Part shown: positions 39,262-49,851 of the stretch, one piece after another
How the letters are laid out: each line of letters opens with the position of its first letter
How positions within the stretch are numbered: position 1 is the first letter of the stretch
NCBI RefSeq assembly: GCF_009696685.2
Contig: NZ_CP102355.1
Location: 1,599,501-1,663,500 of the forward strand
From: Paracoccus sp. SMMA_5_TC
GTDB taxonomy: Bacteria > Pseudomonadota > Alphaproteobacteria > Rhodobacterales > Rhodobacteraceae
Reading direction: 5' to 3'
Length of the DNA: 64,000 bases
Position numbers and translations under genes: made by a program
The notes under the pieces: generated by a model
Databases searched by the model: none
What the model saw: only the letters and a program-made list of their open reading frames with translations
Told to the model about the DNA's origin: nothing

Positions 39262-42200
39262 GTGAAACAGAACATAAGAACGCGCGCAGGCGCCGCAACC
39301 GCAGAGCAGAGCCCATTGATGTCGCTGGATCCCGTCACCGAATATGCCCTGTCCTTCAGCGAGGATGCCGTGCATCTGCAACGGCGGGAGCGACCCGCGC
39401 TTGGTGCGGTGGTTCGGCCGCAGGCGTGGCGGCATCTCGGCTCGGTCGATTTCGACTCGGCCTCGTTCCGCGAGGAACTGATGCGACTGCGTTCGATGGC
39501 GGGGGCGGAGTCAAGCGCCGCGGCGCTGCCCGTCACGGTCATCATTCCCGATGACCAGATCCTTTATACAGACCTTGCCGTTGCCGAGGGGCCGGGGCGC
39601 GGTCAGGCGGTTGCAAGGGCCCTGGATGGGTTGACCCCTTATCCGGTGGCCGAACTGGCCTTTGATTGGGCGGGGCAGGGGGAAAAGGTGCGGGTCGCTG
39701 CCGTGGCGTGTCAGACCCTGCGCGAGGCGCGCGATTTCGCGCAGCAGTATGGTTTTGCGGCCCAGCAATACAGTGCCGATCCAGCGCCCGAGCAGTTTCC
39801 CGCTGCGCCCCGCTTCGATCTGCCGGACTTGCCCGAAGAGGCCGGGCCGACGCCCGCCGCAGCCATTGCCCCCTCGCAGGATTCAGTCGCGGATACGGAT
39901 CTGGATCTTCGGGCCGATGGCGTTAACCAGGCCGTGCCCGCCGATGCCGCCCAGAACGCGGCGCCCGCGCAACCCGATCATGTTGTTGCGGGCGATCTTG
40001 TGGTGACGCGCATACCGCCTCATCCGCTGACGGATCACTCGGCGCTGCCGACGCCCTCGCCGACCGTTCCGCTTGAGGTGCCGCAACCGGCCCCGGCCGG
40101 CGATGCAACACCCCACTTCGCCGAGCAGCCGGATACCGAAGCCGCGGTTCTGCGGGCGCGCCCCTTGGGTGCAGCCGATGCGGCCGGCCGCCGGGTGCCG
40201 ACGACCGGGCGCGGCGGGCTGACGGGGCTGGTCGCGATGCTGGGGGCTCTGGTCCTGGGGCTGGTCCTGATATGGGCATTTCTCGGACCACGAGATCGGC
40301 AGATGCCGGAACAGGTGGCTGCGATTGCGGCACCCGAAGCCGACGCTGTCGAGAATACCCCTCTGGCGGACACGGAACCTGCCCCCCCGATTGGCGCAGA
40401 TGCGGCTTCTGCAACGGTGGATGCCCCTGCGCCGTCCTCATCTTCGCAATCCGCCGAGGCTGCGCCGTCCCAGGCGCCCGCACCTTCGGCCCTGACCGAG
40501 GCCGAGCGTCGGCGCGTCATGGTTGCGGCCGCCGCCGTGGCCGCCGCGGTGGTGCCCCCTGCTGCGCATACGCCGTCGCAGCCGGTGACGCCGGCGCCAT
40601 CCGCGCAAGAGACCAGGGCAGAGGCCGCACAACTGCCGGCACCGGCCCAGTCCCCCGCGGCGCCCGCGCAAACCGCCACCCCGGAACAAACGGCGACACC
40701 CTTGCCGGCGTCCGCAGCTTCCGCACCCGGTGCAAGTGCCCCGCCGTCCGCGCCTGCGCGCGCGGCCCAGGCAGAAACGCCGGTGACGGCACAGCCGCGC
40801 GCCAGCCAGGCGGCGCGGCCGCGTTCGGCGCCCGCGACCCAAGCTGCGGCCACCTCGCGGCAGGTAGCGGCTGCCAGCCCCGGCCTGAGCCGCTCGGCAA
40901 GGCCACAGGTCGCACCGCGTCGCAGCGCCCCGCAAACATCGGTTCCGCGTGAAGATAGCGCGCCGCGGGTGCCTGGAAACCCCATTCCTTACGAGGCAAG
41001 CCAGCGCCAGCCGCAGATACTGGCGGGCACGCGCCCACCTGCGCGTCGGGCCGTGATCCAGCCGCAAGCCCAGGGCGGCGCGCAAGGCCAGCCTGCCGCG
41101 GCAGAACCGCAGGCGCAACCGCGCGGGCCCGTTGCGGCCAGCGGGCGCCCCCCGCAGCGGCCGGAAGGCTCGATGCCCGAGCTGCCTCCGGCGCAACAGG
41201 ATGATGCGCAGCTGTTGACCCCGCAAGAGCGCGCCCAGTTGCGCGCCCTTGCGCAAGATCTGCGCCTGCATGTTGTGATGACGGTGGCGCCGATCCAGGA
41301 AACAACGCGATGGGCACAGGCGCGGCCCCTGCGCAAACCGTTGACGGGCGCCGCACCTGCGACCGCCAGCGATGCCGGGCAGCCTGCGGCCATCGATGCC
41401 GCTGTGCGCGCTGCGAATGCGCCGCCGCCTGATCGCCCCGAACGGGCCGCAAGTGCTGCCACGCCCGCCCGGGATTCGGGCGGGCTTTTGCGTGCATCGG
41501 CCCGCCCGCGGCCGCGACCCGGCAATGCCGCAGGCAATGCGGGTTCGGCTGCGGCAAGCGCCGCCAGCCTTTCGGGCGGTGCCGTCGAGGCGGCAATCGC
41601 TGCGGCCGTCGAGGCCTCGCCATCGACCCCGGGGGCGGTGCAACTTTCGGCCCTGACATCATCGGCGATCCCGCCGCGCCGCAGCGAAAACCGCTCCGGC
41701 CCTGCGCCCGCACCGGATGCGGCAGCCCCTGCCACGACCCTGCCCGGCGATGCGACAGCCGCAGCGGCTGCGGCCGCGCCCGTCGCGCCTGCCGCTGCCC
41801 CCGGACCGAGCGAGGCGGAACTGGCCGCGCGTCGGGCGCTGGACGAACAGCTGCAAGCCCAGGCCGAGGCCCGCATTCGTGCCCGCGCTGCTGCCGATGC
41901 CCGCGCCGAGGCTCAGGCCCGCGCCCAGGCCGAGGCCCGTGCCCGCGCCCAGGCCGAAGCCGAGGAGCGTGCCGCCCGCGCCCGTCGACAGGAATATCGT
42001 CCGCCCGAAGTGGATAACGAACCCGAAATCGCTGCGGCCGCACTGTCGCGCGGTTCGTCGTCTGCCACGGTGGCAAAGGCGGCGACCCAGTCGCGGGGGA
42101 TTGATCTGGGCCGCACGACGATCATCGGCATCATCGGTGCCGGCAACGCCAGCCGGGCCCTGATCCGCCTGCGCAATGGCCGGGTGGTCACTGTCCGGCT

Positions 42201-42306
42201 GGGCGACCGCATCGACGGCGGCACCATCAATTCGATCGGCGACGGTCGTATCACCTATGTCAAGGCCGGGCAGGTGCGCGAGTTGCGGATGCTGGACGGG
42301 CGCTGA
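39262..42306 (+). CDS. Orphan membrane protein with GspL-like N-domain and GspC-like C-domain, 1014 residues
   Basis: I assign no exact function. Residues about 20-190 resemble the cytoplasmic actin-like domain of type II secretion GspL: LPVTVIIPDDQILYTDLAVA, then ARALDGLTPYPVAELAFDWA and VRVAAVACQTLREARDFAQ. One membrane segment is near residues 318-340 (GLTGLVAMLGALVLGLVLIW). A Pro/Ala/Gln-rich region of about 480 residues follows, broken by LTPQERAQLRALAQDLRLHV near residue 653. A charged Ala/Arg/Glu helix lies near residues 848-915. The last 70 residues (TTIIGIIGAGNASRALIRL...RVVTVRLGDRIDGG) look like the periplasmic HR domain of GspC or PilP. The start is a GTG with a weak ribosome site; ATG at 39319 is possible. 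No other secretion gene is near; the Kef-like gene overlaps by 1 bp. Confidence 0.7.
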   Translation: MKQNIRTRAGAATAEQSPLMSLDPVTEYALSFSEDAVHLQRRERPALGAVVRPQAWRHLGSVDFDSASFREELMRLRSMAGAESSAAALPVTVIIPDDQILYTDLAVAEGPGRGQAVARALDGLTPYPVAELAFDWAGQGEKVRVAAVACQTLREARDFAQQYGFAAQQYSADPAPEQFPAAPRFDLPDLPEEAGPTPAAAIAPSQDSVADTDLDLRADGVNQAVPADAAQNAAPAQPDHVVAGDLVVTRIPPHPLTDHSALPTPSPTVPLEVPQPAPAGDATPHFAEQPDTEAAVLRARPLGAADAAGRRVPTTGRGGLTGLVAMLGALVLGLVLIWAFLGPRDRQMPEQVAAIAAPEADAVENTPLADTEPAPPIGADAASATVDAPAPSSSSQSAEAAPSQAPAPSALTEAERRRVMVAAAAVAAAVVPPAAHTPSQPVTPAPSAQETRAEAAQLPAPAQSPAAPAQTATPEQTATPLPASAASAPGASAPPSAPARAAQAETPVTAQPRASQAARPRSAPATQAAATSRQVAAASPGLSRSARPQVAPRRSAPQTSVPREDSAPRVPGNPIPYEASQRQPQILAGTRPPARRAVIQPQAQGGAQGQPAAAEPQAQPRGPVAASGRPPQRPEGSMPELPPAQQDDAQLLTPQERAQLRALAQDLRLHVVMTVAPIQETTRWAQARPLRKPLTGAAPATASDAGQPAAIDAAVRAANAPPPDRPERAASAATPARDSGGLLRASARPRPRPGNAAGNAGSAAASAASLSGGAVEAAIAAAVEASPSTPGAVQLSALTSSAIPPRRSENRSGPAPAPDAAAPATTLPGDATAAAAAAAPVAPAAAPGPSEAELAARRALDEQLQAQAEARIRARAAADARAEAQARAQAEARARAQAEAEERAARARRQEYRPPEVDNEPEIAAAALSRGSSSATVAKAATQSRGIDLGRTTIIGIIGAGNASRALIRLRNGRVVTVRLGDRIDGGTINSIGDGRITYVKAGQVRELRMLDGR

Positions 42307-44213
42307 TGGAAGCTTTTCTGCCGACCGCCACTGTCTACTTGCTGGCAATGGTGATCGCAGTGCCGCTTTCTGCGCGACTGGGGTTCGGGTCGGTCCTTGG
42401 TTATCTTATTTCAGGCATCGTCATCGGCCCGGCCCTGGGCATTGCCGGATCTGCCGGCGAAATGGCCGACCTGCAGCATTTTGCCGAATTCGGCGTGGTG
42501 ATGATGCTGTTCCTGATCGGGCTCGAGCTTGAACCGCAGGCGCTGTGGCAGATGCGCAAGCGTCTGCTGGGTCTTGCGGGGATGCAGATTCTGGGCACCA
42601 CGGCCCTGCTGTCGCTGGCGGCGCTGGCGCTGGGTCAGGACTGGCGCGTGGCGCTGACGCTGGGGATGATCCTGTCGCTCAGCTCGACCGCCATCGTGTT
42701 GCAGACCTTGTCGGAAAAGTCGCTGATGCAGACGCCGGGCGGGCGCAGCGCCTTTGCGGTGCTGCTGACCCAGGACATCGCCGTGATCCCGATGCTGGCC
42801 ATCATGCCCTTGCTGGCCACGCGCGCTGCCTTGGCCGCTGACGAGGAACACATGGGCGCGGCCTTCATGCACAGCCTGCCGGGCTGGGGCGCGGCGCTGG
42901 TGACGCTGGCCGCAGTTGCGGCGGTGGTGCTGATCGGCCAGTTCCTGGTGCGGCCGATGTTTCGCTATGTCTATGCGGCGCGATTGAACGAACTGAATAC
43001 CGCGCTGGCATTGCTGATCGTGGTCGGCATCGCCTCGATGATGGAAATGGTCGGACTGTCGCCGGCGCTGGGCACGTTTCTGGCCGGGGTGATGCTGGCG
43101 GGGTCAGAGCTGCGCCACGAACTTGAAGGCCAGATTGCCCCGTTCAAGGGGTTGCTGCTGGGGCTGTTCTTCATCACCGTGGGCGCGGGCATGGACCTGC
43201 GGCTGCTGTTCGAGCGGCCCGGAACCATCCTGGGCGTCACCTTCATCCTGATCGCCACCAAGGCGCTGGTGCTGCATGCGGTGGCGCGTGCCACCGGCCT
43301 GCGCGCGCGCGACCGCACGCTGTTCACGCTGTCGCTGGCCCAGGCGGGGGAGTTCGGCTTTGTGCTGATTTCCTATGCGGTTTCGCTGGCGATCCTGCCC
43401 CAGCCGCTGGCGCAGGGCTTTCTGCTGGTGATCGCGCTGTCGATGCTGGCGACACCCTTGCTGTTCATCCTGTCCGACTTCATCACCCGACGCATTGCCG
43501 AGGACCGCGCCAGCCTGCCCCCCGACGAAATCGCCGAGCAGCAACCGATCATCATTGCCGGGGTTGGCAGATTTGGTCAGGTCGTCAACCGTTTGCTGAC
43601 AATGTCGGGTTACAAGACCACGGTGCTGGATCATGACCTCGAGGTGATCCAGCTGATGCGTCGCTTTGGTTTCAAGGGTTACTTCGGCGATCCGACCCGA
43701 CCCGAAATCCTTGCTGCAGCCGGCCTGGGCAAGGCGCGCGTTTTGGTGGCGGCGCTGGACGATCCGGAATCGAACCTGCGCCTTGTGCGTTTCGCCCGCG
43801 AACAACGCCCCGATATCGTCATCATCGCCCGGGCGCGCGACAGGGTGAACGTGTTCCAGCTTTATGCGGCACGGGCAGATCACATCGTGCGCGAAACCTT
43901 CGACAGTTCCCTGCGCGCGGGCCGCTATGCGCTGGAACAGCTGGGGCTTTCGCCCTATGAGGCATCAGAGCTGGAACGTATCTTCTACCGGATGGACCGT
44001 GCGCATTTGCGGCAATTGGCAGAAGTCTGGAAACCCGGTGTGCCTCTGCACGAAAATCCCGAATATGTCAGGCTCAGCCGTGACCTGAACCGGCAGTTGG
44101 AAAATGCGCTTATCGAACGCTTTTCAGCCGGCCCCAGCGCCGCGCCGATCGATATCGAAGAGGGTGCCGCGGATCCGCGCCATGCCCGTCCCGGACGACC
44201 CGGAGGACGCTAG
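42306..44213 (+). CDS. Monovalent cation:proton antiporter-2 family protein (KefB/KefC type)
   Basis: The 635-residue protein combines a CPA2 transport domain of about 12 membrane segments (residues 1-395) with a cytosolic TrkA-N domain near residues 413-530 ([17 protein letters not shown] binds NAD(H)). [20 protein letters not shown] and [12 protein letters not shown] in the membrane part match the Kef family, whose known members are glutathione-gated potassium efflux systems. The C-terminus is soluble and charged. ATG overlaps the stop of the preceding gene (TGATG), so the two are translationally coupled. gatB follows after 61 bp. Confidence 0.92.
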   Translation: MEAFLPTATVYLLAMVIAVPLSARLGFGSVLGYLISGIVIGPALGIAGSAGEMADLQHFAEFGVVMMLFLIGLELEPQALWQMRKRLLGLAGMQILGTTALLSLAALALGQDWRVALTLGMILSLSSTAIVLQTLSEKSLMQTPGGRSAFAVLLTQDIAVIPMLAIMPLLATRAALAADEEHMGAAFMHSLPGWGAALVTLAAVAAVVLIGQFLVRPMFRYVYAARLNELNTALALLIVVGIASMMEMVGLSPALGTFLAGVMLAGSELRHELEGQIAPFKGLLLGLFFITVGAGMDLRLLFERPGTILGVTFILIATKALVLHAVARATGLRARDRTLFTLSLAQAGEFGFVLISYAVSLAILPQPLAQGFLLVIALSMLATPLLFILSDFITRRIAEDRASLPPDEIAEQQPIIIAGVGRFGQVVNRLLTMSGYKTTVLDHDLEVIQLMRRFGFKGYFGDPTRPEILAAAGLGKARVLVAALDDPESNLRLVRFAREQRPDIVIIARARDRVNVFQLYAARADHIVRETFDSSLRAGRYALEQLGLSPYEASELERIFYRMDRAHLRQLAEVWKPGVPLHENPEYVRLSRDLNRQLENALIERFSAGPSAAPIDIEEGAADPRHARPGRPGGR

Positions 44214-44274
44214 AGCCGCTTGCGAGCAGCGCCCCAAGCGCCTAGAACAGCCGCCAAATGCCAAGGAAAGTGCC

Positions 44275-45789
44275 ATGCTCGATCATCTGACCTATACCGC
44301 CCCGGAACCCAAGGTCATCCAGGGTGCGAAACAGGACTGGGAACTGGTCATCGGGCTGGAGGTGCATGCCCAGGTCAGTTCCAACGCCAAGCTGTTCTCG
44401 GGCGCCTCGACCAGTTTCGGGGCCGAGCCGAACAGCAACGTGGCCTTCGTCGATGCCGGGATGCCGGGGATGCTGCCCGTCATCAACGAATTCTGCGTGG
44501 CCCAGGCGGTCAAGACCGGGCTGGGGCTGAAGGCGGCGATCAACCTGCGCAGCGCCTTCGACCGCAAGAACTATTTCTATCCCGACCTGCCGCAGGGCTA
44601 TCAGATCAGCCAGCTTTACCACCCCATCGTGGGCGAGGGCGAGGTGATCGTGGACATGGGGCCCGGCGTTGCCCGTCGCGTGCGCATCGAGCGCATCCAC
44701 CTGGAGCAGGATGCCGGCAAGTCGATCCATGACATGGATCCGAACATGTCCTTCGTGGACCTGAACCGCACCGGGGTTGCGCTGATGGAAATCGTCAGCC
44801 GTCCCGACATCCGCGGCCCCGAGGAAGCCGCCGCCTATGTTGCCAAGCTGCGCCAGATCATGCGCTATCTGGGCACCTGCGACGGCAACATGCAGAACGG
44901 CAACCTGCGCGCCGACGTGAACGTCAGCGTCTGCCCGCCCGGCGCCTATGAACGCTATCAGCAGACCGGCGATTTCCGCCATCTGGGCACCCGCTGCGAG
45001 ATCAAGAACATGAACTCGATGCGCTTCATCCAGCAGGCCATCGAATACGAGGCCCGTCGCCAGATCGCCATTCTGGAGGATGGCGGAACGGTCGTGCAGG
45101 AAACCCGGCTTTACGATCCCGACCGGGGCCAGACGCGCAGCATGCGCTCGAAAGAGGAAGCGCATGACTATCGCTATTTCCCCGATCCCGACCTGCTGCC
45201 GCTGGATATCGATCAGGAATGGGTCGATGCCATTGCCGCCGGGATGCCGGAACTGCCCGATGCCAAGAAGGCGCGATTTGTCACCGAACTGGGCCTGTCG
45301 GAATATGACGCTGGCGTTCTGACCGCCGAGGTCGAGAATGCCGATTATTTCGAGGCCGTGGCCGCCGGGCGCGACGGCAAGATGGCGGCAAACTGGGTCA
45401 TCAACGAACTGTTCGGCCGACTGAACAAGCAGGGGCTGAGCATCGACAGCTCTCCGGTGTCCAGCCAGCAGCTTGGCGGGGTGATCGACCTGATCGCAAG
45501 TGGCCAGATTTCGGGCAAGATCGCCAAGGATCTGTTCGAGATCCTTTGGACCGAGGGGGGCGATCCCGCGCAGATCGTCGAAGCGCGCGGCATGAAGCAG
45601 GTCACCGATCTGGGTGCAATCGAAAAGGCCGTGGACGAAATCATCGCCGCCAATCCCGCGCAGGTCGAAAAGGCCAAGGCCAATCCGAAGCTGGCGGGCT
45701 GGTTCGTCGGCCAGGTGCTGAAGGCTACCGGCGGCAAGGCCAATCCTGCCGCAGTCCAGGAACTGGTCAGCCAAAAGCTGGGGCAATAA
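44275..45789 (+). CDS. gatB: Aspartyl/glutamyl-tRNA amidotransferase subunit B
   Basis: GatB is the kinase/tRNA-binding subunit of the GatCAB complex that converts Glu-tRNA-Gln (and often Asp-tRNA-Asn) to the amide forms. The 504 residues are full length. [13 protein letters not shown] near residue 20, [17 protein letters not shown] near residue 97 and [10 protein letters not shown] near residue 169 are signature parts, and the C-terminal YqeY-like tail starts near residue 395. The ATG follows AAGGAAAG. gatA and gatC are not in this window. Confidence 0.97.
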   Translation: MLDHLTYTAPEPKVIQGAKQDWELVIGLEVHAQVSSNAKLFSGASTSFGAEPNSNVAFVDAGMPGMLPVINEFCVAQAVKTGLGLKAAINLRSAFDRKNYFYPDLPQGYQISQLYHPIVGEGEVIVDMGPGVARRVRIERIHLEQDAGKSIHDMDPNMSFVDLNRTGVALMEIVSRPDIRGPEEAAAYVAKLRQIMRYLGTCDGNMQNGNLRADVNVSVCPPGAYERYQQTGDFRHLGTRCEIKNMNSMRFIQQAIEYEARRQIAILEDGGTVVQETRLYDPDRGQTRSMRSKEEAHDYRYFPDPDLLPLDIDQEWVDAIAAGMPELPDAKKARFVTELGLSEYDAGVLTAEVENADYFEAVAAGRDGKMAANWVINELFGRLNKQGLSIDSSPVSSQQLGGVIDLIASGQISGKIAKDLFEILWTEGGDPAQIVEARGMKQVTDLGAIEKAVDEIIAANPAQVEKAKANPKLAGWFVGQVLKATGGKANPAAVQELVSQKLGQ

Positions 45790-45802
45790 TCCTGTCTCAT
45801 GT

Positions 45803-45833
45803 GCCGGCGCTGGGGCGTTGCCCAGACGCCGGC
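45803..45833 (+). terminator. Hairpin after gatB
   Basis: GCCGGCG plus CTGGG pairs with CCCAG plus CGCCGGC across one bulged A and a 6-nt loop, 13 bp after the gatB stop. No T-run follows, so it may need Rho or may stabilise the 3' end. Confidence 0.5.
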
Positions 45834-45894
45834 CCTGCTGCTAATCTGTGCCCAAGGATAATAACGGCACTGCCGAGCAGCGGAATCATCGACC

Positions 45895-46404
45895 ATGTCC
45901 CTTACCCACGTCTCGACCCGGGCGGCGCTTGCGCTGGTCCTGTCGGTTGCCACCCTGGCCGGCTGCGGCCTGGGCCGGCGCCATTCCGAACTGGAATGCA
46001 TGGAACGCGCCATGTTCTTTGAATCCAACCGTTCCAGCCGCGATGGCATGATCGCCGTGGGCAGCGTGGTGATGAACCGCGTGGAATCCGGCCGCTATCC
46101 ACGCTCGGTCTGCGGGGTGGTCGGGCAGAAGAACCAGTTCGCGCCGGGCATCATGACGCGCAAGATGAATTCGCGGGCCATGCCGGATGTGCGCGAGGCC
46201 GCGCGTGCGGTGATGCATGGCGAACGCCACCCCCTGATCGGCAAGGCGATGTTCTTTCACGCCGCCAGCCATCGCTTTGGCTATGACAACATGCACTATG
46301 TGCTGACTGCGGGCGGCAATGCCTTTTACGAACGCCGCGATCCGCAGCGTGTGACCCAGCCGGTGCCGCTGCCACCGATCGAAGGCATCACCCGCCGGCG
46401 CTAG
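45895..46404 (+). CDS. Cell wall hydrolase, SleB/PF07486 type, probable lipoprotein
   Basis: The 169 residues start with a signal peptide ending in the lipobox LAGC at residues 21-24, so the protein should be acylated in the outer or inner membrane. The hydrolase core follows: LECMERAMFFESNRSSRDGM near residue 33 with the expected catalytic Glu, VGSVVMNRV, and VCGVVGQKNQF near residue 72. FHAASHRFGYDNMHYVLTAG and FYERR near the end complete the family pattern. It likely cuts peptidoglycan glycan strands as a lytic transglycosylase-like amidase. Confidence 0.88.
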   Translation: MSLTHVSTRAALALVLSVATLAGCGLGRRHSELECMERAMFFESNRSSRDGMIAVGSVVMNRVESGRYPRSVCGVVGQKNQFAPGIMTRKMNSRAMPDVREAARAVMHGERHPLIGKAMFFHAASHRFGYDNMHYVLTAGGNAFYERRDPQRVTQPVPLPPIEGITRRR

Positions 46405-46485
46405 GCAACCGGTGCAAACACCGCGTCGCGCTTCCCTTGGATGCGGTTTGCGCCTAACCTGCGCCGCAAAGCGAAAGGCCCTCGC

Positions 46486-47019
46486 ATGAGCAGTTATGAA
46501 TATACCGTCATTCCCGCGCCGGCCCGCGGCGAAAAGCTGCGCGGCGCGCGCAGCGGCATCGAGCGTTTCGCCGCCACCTTGGCCGAGACATTGAACGCCA
46601 TGGCCGGCGACGGCTGGGAATACCTGCGCGCCGAAACCCTGCCGGCCGAGGAACGTTCGGGCCTGACCGGGCGCACCACGGTCTATCACAACCTGTTGAT
46701 CTTTCGCCGCCGACTGCCGGGCGATGACGACCGCGCCGGGCATGAACGTCCGCAGGCGCAGCCGGTGACGCCGCCCGTGACGCCGCCGGCGCAGGCGTCG
46801 CAATCCCAGCCGGAACCCCAGCAGCAAGACGCGCCGGCGTCGCAACCCGCCCAATCCGCCGCGCCCACGGTGCTGGGTGGTCCGGGGCGCATGCCCTTCA
46901 GCCAGCCGATGCGGCCGGTCGCCAATACCGCGCCGGGGCGCGGCGTCGAGCCGCCGCTGACCCGACCGCAGGCCCCCGCGGCGCCTGCCGGGCCGCGTCT
47001 GGGACCGGCGAACCGCTAG
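46486..47019 (+). CDS. DUF4177 domain protein with Pro/Gln-rich tail
   Basis: The 177 residues carry a DUF4177 domain in the first 80: YEYTVIPAPARGEK at the start, TLNAMAGDGWEYLRAETLPA near residue 38, and HNLLIFRRRL near residue 68. The rest is a disordered Pro/Gln/Ala tail. There is no signal peptide, so it should be cytoplasmic. The function of the family is unknown. It is convergent with slyX, 25 bp away. Confidence 0.82.
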   Translation: MSSYEYTVIPAPARGEKLRGARSGIERFAATLAETLNAMAGDGWEYLRAETLPAEERSGLTGRTTVYHNLLIFRRRLPGDDDRAGHERPQAQPVTPPVTPPAQASQSQPEPQQQDAPASQPAQSAAPTVLGGPGRMPFSQPMRPVANTAPGRGVEPPLTRPQAPAAPAGPRLGPANR

Positions 47020-47044
47020 CTGCAAGGTCGCATTCGGCGCCCGC

Positions 47045-47254
47045 TCACCAATGCGGCGGGCGCTGGTCGGCAAGGGGGATGGTGCCGGTCTCGGCCTCGC
47101 GCTCGGCCTCGCGTTCCATCAGCAGGCCGACCCGGCGCGCCAGGCGCGCGATCTCGCCCTCTTGCCGGGCGACGACCTCGGACAGATCCTCGGCGATACG
47201 CGACAGATGCGCTACCGCCTCCTCAAGCCGCTCGATCCGCTCGTGCTTGTCCAT
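47045..47254 (-). CDS. slyX: SlyX family protein
   Basis: The 69 residues form a short coiled coil: DKHERIERLEEAVAHLSRI, then SEVVARQEGEIARLARRVGLL. The C-terminal PLADQRPPHW ends in the Pro-Pro-His-Trp/Tyr motif of SlyX. The start is the ATG at 47254; longer frames upstream are shadows of hisS. It is divergent from hisS, 48 bp away. Its role is unknown; the name comes from a phage-lysis suppressor locus in E. coli. Confidence 0.88.
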   Translation of the reverse strand: MDKHERIERLEEAVAHLSRIAEDLSEVVARQEGEIARLARRVGLLMEREAEREAETGTIPLADQRPPHW

Positions 47255-47302
47255 GCCATCACCATCCGCTAGACCGCCGCATGGAAAAGCCCGAGGCAAA
47301 CC

Positions 47303-48787
47303 ATGGCGAAAGATCAAAAGAAACAACCCCGGCCCAAGGCAGAGACGCCCAAGGGGTTCCGTGACTATTTCGGCGCTGATGTGACCGAGCGCAAGCAGAT
47401 GCTGGACCGCATCGCCGAAATCTATCATCGCCACGGTTTCGACCCCCTGGAAACCAGCGCCGTGGAAACTGTCGAGGCGCTGGGGAAATTCCTGCCCGAC
47501 GTAGACCGTCCCAATGCCGGTGTCTTTGCCTGGCAAGAGGCCGAGGTGCCCGGCGGCGGCAGCGGTGACTGGCTGGCGCTGCGCTATGACCTGACGGCGC
47601 CGCTGGCGCGGGTGGCGGCACAGTTCCGCAACGACTTGCCCAGCCCCTACCGGCGCTATGCCATGGGACCGGTCTGGCGCAACGAAAAGCCCGGCCCTGG
47701 CCGCTTCCGCCAGTTCTATCAATGCGATGCCGATACGGTCGGTTCGGCCTCGGTCGCGGCGGATGCGGAAATCTGCGCGATGCTGGCGGCGGCGCTGGAA
47801 CATGCCGGCATCCGGCGCGGCGATTACCTGATCCGCATCAACAACCGCAAGGTGCTGAACGGCATCCTGGAATCGATGGGCGTGGCCGCCGGCAAGCCCG
47901 CCGACGACGTGCTGCGCACCATCGACAAGTTCGACAAGGTTGGCGCCGATGGTGTGCGCCAGCTGCTGACCCAGGGGCGGCGCGACGACTCGGGTGCCTT
48001 TATCGAGGGGGTGGGGCTGTCGCCGGAACAGGCCGAGCCGGTGCTGGCGTTCCTGACCTCGAAAGGTGCCGACAATGCCCGCACGCTGGACAATCTGCGC
48101 GCGGCCGTCGGCGGTTCGGAGGCGGGCGCCGAGGGGGTCGAGGAACTGGCCCAGATCGCCCGGATGCTGTCCGCGATGGGCGTGGGCGAGGATCGGGCGA
48201 TCATCGACCCCTCGATCGTGCGTGGCCTGGGCTATTACACCGGCCCGGTGTTCGAGGCCGAACTGACCTTCGAGATCCTGGACGACAAGGGCCGCAAGCG
48301 CCAGTTCGGCAGCGTCGCCGGGGGCGGGCGCTATGATGGGCTGGTCGAGCGTTTCACCGGGCAGAAGGTGCCCGCCACCGGCGTGTCGATCGGCGTGGAC
48401 CGCCTGTTGGCGGCCCTGCGCGCCAAGGGGCTGATGGGTGGTCAGGACAAGGGCCCGGTGGTGGTGACGGTCATGGATCGCGAGCGCATGGCCGATTATC
48501 AGGCGATGGCAGCGGAACTGCGCGCCGCCGGCATCCGCGCCGAAGTCTATCTGGGCAATCCCAAGAACTTTGGCAACCAGTTGAAATACGCTGACAAACG
48601 CCAGTCGCCGGTCGCCATCATCCAGGGCCAGGCCGAGGCCGAGCGCGGCGTGGTCCAGGTCAAGGATCTGGTGCTGGGCGCGCGCATCGCCGCCCAGGCC
48701 AGCCACGAAGAATGGAAGGCACAGCCTGCCCAGACCGAGGTGCCCCGCGACGCCCTGGTGTCCGAAGTGCGGCGGATCCTGGGATGA
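47303..48787 (+). CDS. hisS: Histidine--tRNA ligase
   Basis: HisS charges tRNA-His. The 494 residues are class II: motif 1 lies near [17 protein letters not shown] (residue 17), motif 2 is [20 protein letters not shown] near residue 117, and motif 3 includes [16 protein letters not shown], in the half near residue 338. [15 protein letters not shown] near residue 309 is the histidine-binding stretch. The anticodon-binding domain follows residue 390. Its TGA overlaps the hisZ ATG by 4 bp, a direct link between charging and synthesis of histidine. Confidence 0.96.
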   Translation: MAKDQKKQPRPKAETPKGFRDYFGADVTERKQMLDRIAEIYHRHGFDPLETSAVETVEALGKFLPDVDRPNAGVFAWQEAEVPGGGSGDWLALRYDLTAPLARVAAQFRNDLPSPYRRYAMGPVWRNEKPGPGRFRQFYQCDADTVGSASVAADAEICAMLAAALEHAGIRRGDYLIRINNRKVLNGILESMGVAAGKPADDVLRTIDKFDKVGADGVRQLLTQGRRDDSGAFIEGVGLSPEQAEPVLAFLTSKGADNARTLDNLRAAVGGSEAGAEGVEELAQIARMLSAMGVGEDRAIIDPSIVRGLGYYTGPVFEAELTFEILDDKGRKRQFGSVAGGGRYDGLVERFTGQKVPATGVSIGVDRLLAALRAKGLMGGQDKGPVVVTVMDRERMADYQAMAAELRAAGIRAEVYLGNPKNFGNQLKYADKRQSPVAIIQGQAEAERGVVQVKDLVLGARIAAQASHEEWKAQPAQTEVPRDALVSEVRRILG

Positions 48788-49851
48788 GCAAGCGCGAGAA
48801 ACAGGCGATCGGCCAGCAGATCCTGGCGGCCTTTCGCGCCGCCGGGGCGCAGGAAGTCGCCCCCGATCTGCTGTTGCCCGCCGAAACCCTGCTGGATCTT
48901 TATGGCGAGGATATTCGCGCCCGCGCCTATGTGACCCAGGACCCGATCCGGGGCGAGGTGATGCTGCGCCCCGATTTCACCGTGCCGGTGGTGCAGATGC
49001 ACATGCAATCCGGCGCCGAGCCCGCGCGTTACTGCTATCTGGGCGAGGTGTTTCGCAAGCAGGACCAGGGCGAATATCAGCCCGAACACCCGCGCGACAA
49101 TGAATACCTGCAGGCAGGGTTCGAGCTTTTTGCCCGCGATCCCGATGCCGATGCCGAGGTTTTCGCGCTGTTTCACGACATCCTGTCGGGCCTGCGGTTG
49201 CAGGCGGTGATGGGCGACATGGACCTGTTGATGGATGCGGTGCGGGCGCTGCCCTTGTCGGGGGCGCGGCGGGCGGCGCTGCTGCATCACATCTGGCGGC
49301 CGCGTCGCTTTGCCCGGTTGCTGGAACGCTTTGCCAGCCCGGCCACGCCGCGCGACTTTCCCGCCAGTTCGGCGCCTTGGACCGGCCTGCGCTCGCCCGA
49401 GGAAATGCAGGCCCGGATCGAGCGGCTCGAGGCCGACGGCGCGGAAAGCCCCCTGGCCCCGGTCTGGGTCGAGCGGCTGCAGCGGCTGTTCGCCATCGAT
49501 GCCCCGGCCCCACAGGCGCTGGCGCAACTGCGGCTGCTGGCCGCCGAAATTCCCGACATTGCCGAGGCGGCGAACCGGCTTGACCGCAACCTGACCCTGC
49601 TGTCGGCGCGCGGCATCGATGTGGCGGCGATCCGTTTCGATGCCAGCCACGGCCGTCACACCATGGAATATTACGACGGCATGACCTTCAGCTTTCTGGC
49701 GCCGGGGCGGGCCGACTGGCCGCCGGTCGCCACCGGCGGGCGCTATGACGCGCTGGCGGCGGTGCTGGGCCAGGCGCAGGGGCGTTCCATTCCGGCGGTG
49801 GGCGGCATCATCCGCCCCGGCCTTGTCCATGAACTGGGGGGGCTGGGATGA
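48784..49851 (+). CDS. hisZ: ATP phosphoribosyltransferase regulatory subunit
   Basis: HisZ is a catalytically inactive HisRS paralogue that forms a complex with short HisG and gives it histidine feedback control. The 355 residues keep HisRS-like parts: [14 protein letters not shown] near residue 59, [19 protein letters not shown] near residue 81, and a degenerate [17 protein letters not shown] near residue 315. The anticodon domain is absent. It overlaps hisS and hisG by 4 bp on either side. This protein itself lies beside its own paralogue hisS. Confidence 0.95.
   Translation: MSKREKQAIGQQILAAFRAAGAQEVAPDLLLPAETLLDLYGEDIRARAYVTQDPIRGEVMLRPDFTVPVVQMHMQSGAEPARYCYLGEVFRKQDQGEYQPEHPRDNEYLQAGFELFARDPDADAEVFALFHDILSGLRLQAVMGDMDLLMDAVRALPLSGARRAALLHHIWRPRRFARLLERFASPATPRDFPASSAPWTGLRSPEEMQARIERLEADGAESPLAPVWVERLQRLFAIDAPAPQALAQLRLLAAEIPDIAEAANRLDRNLTLLSARGIDVAAIRFDASHGRHTMEYYDGMTFSFLAPGRADWPPVATGGRYDALAAVLGQAQGRSIPAVGGIIRPGLVHELGGLG

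Noticed and set aside
40438..42076. Several long frames antisense to or inside the 1014-residue protein
   Set aside because: The low-complexity GC-rich linker keeps all frames open; only the plus frame has end domains with recognisable structure.
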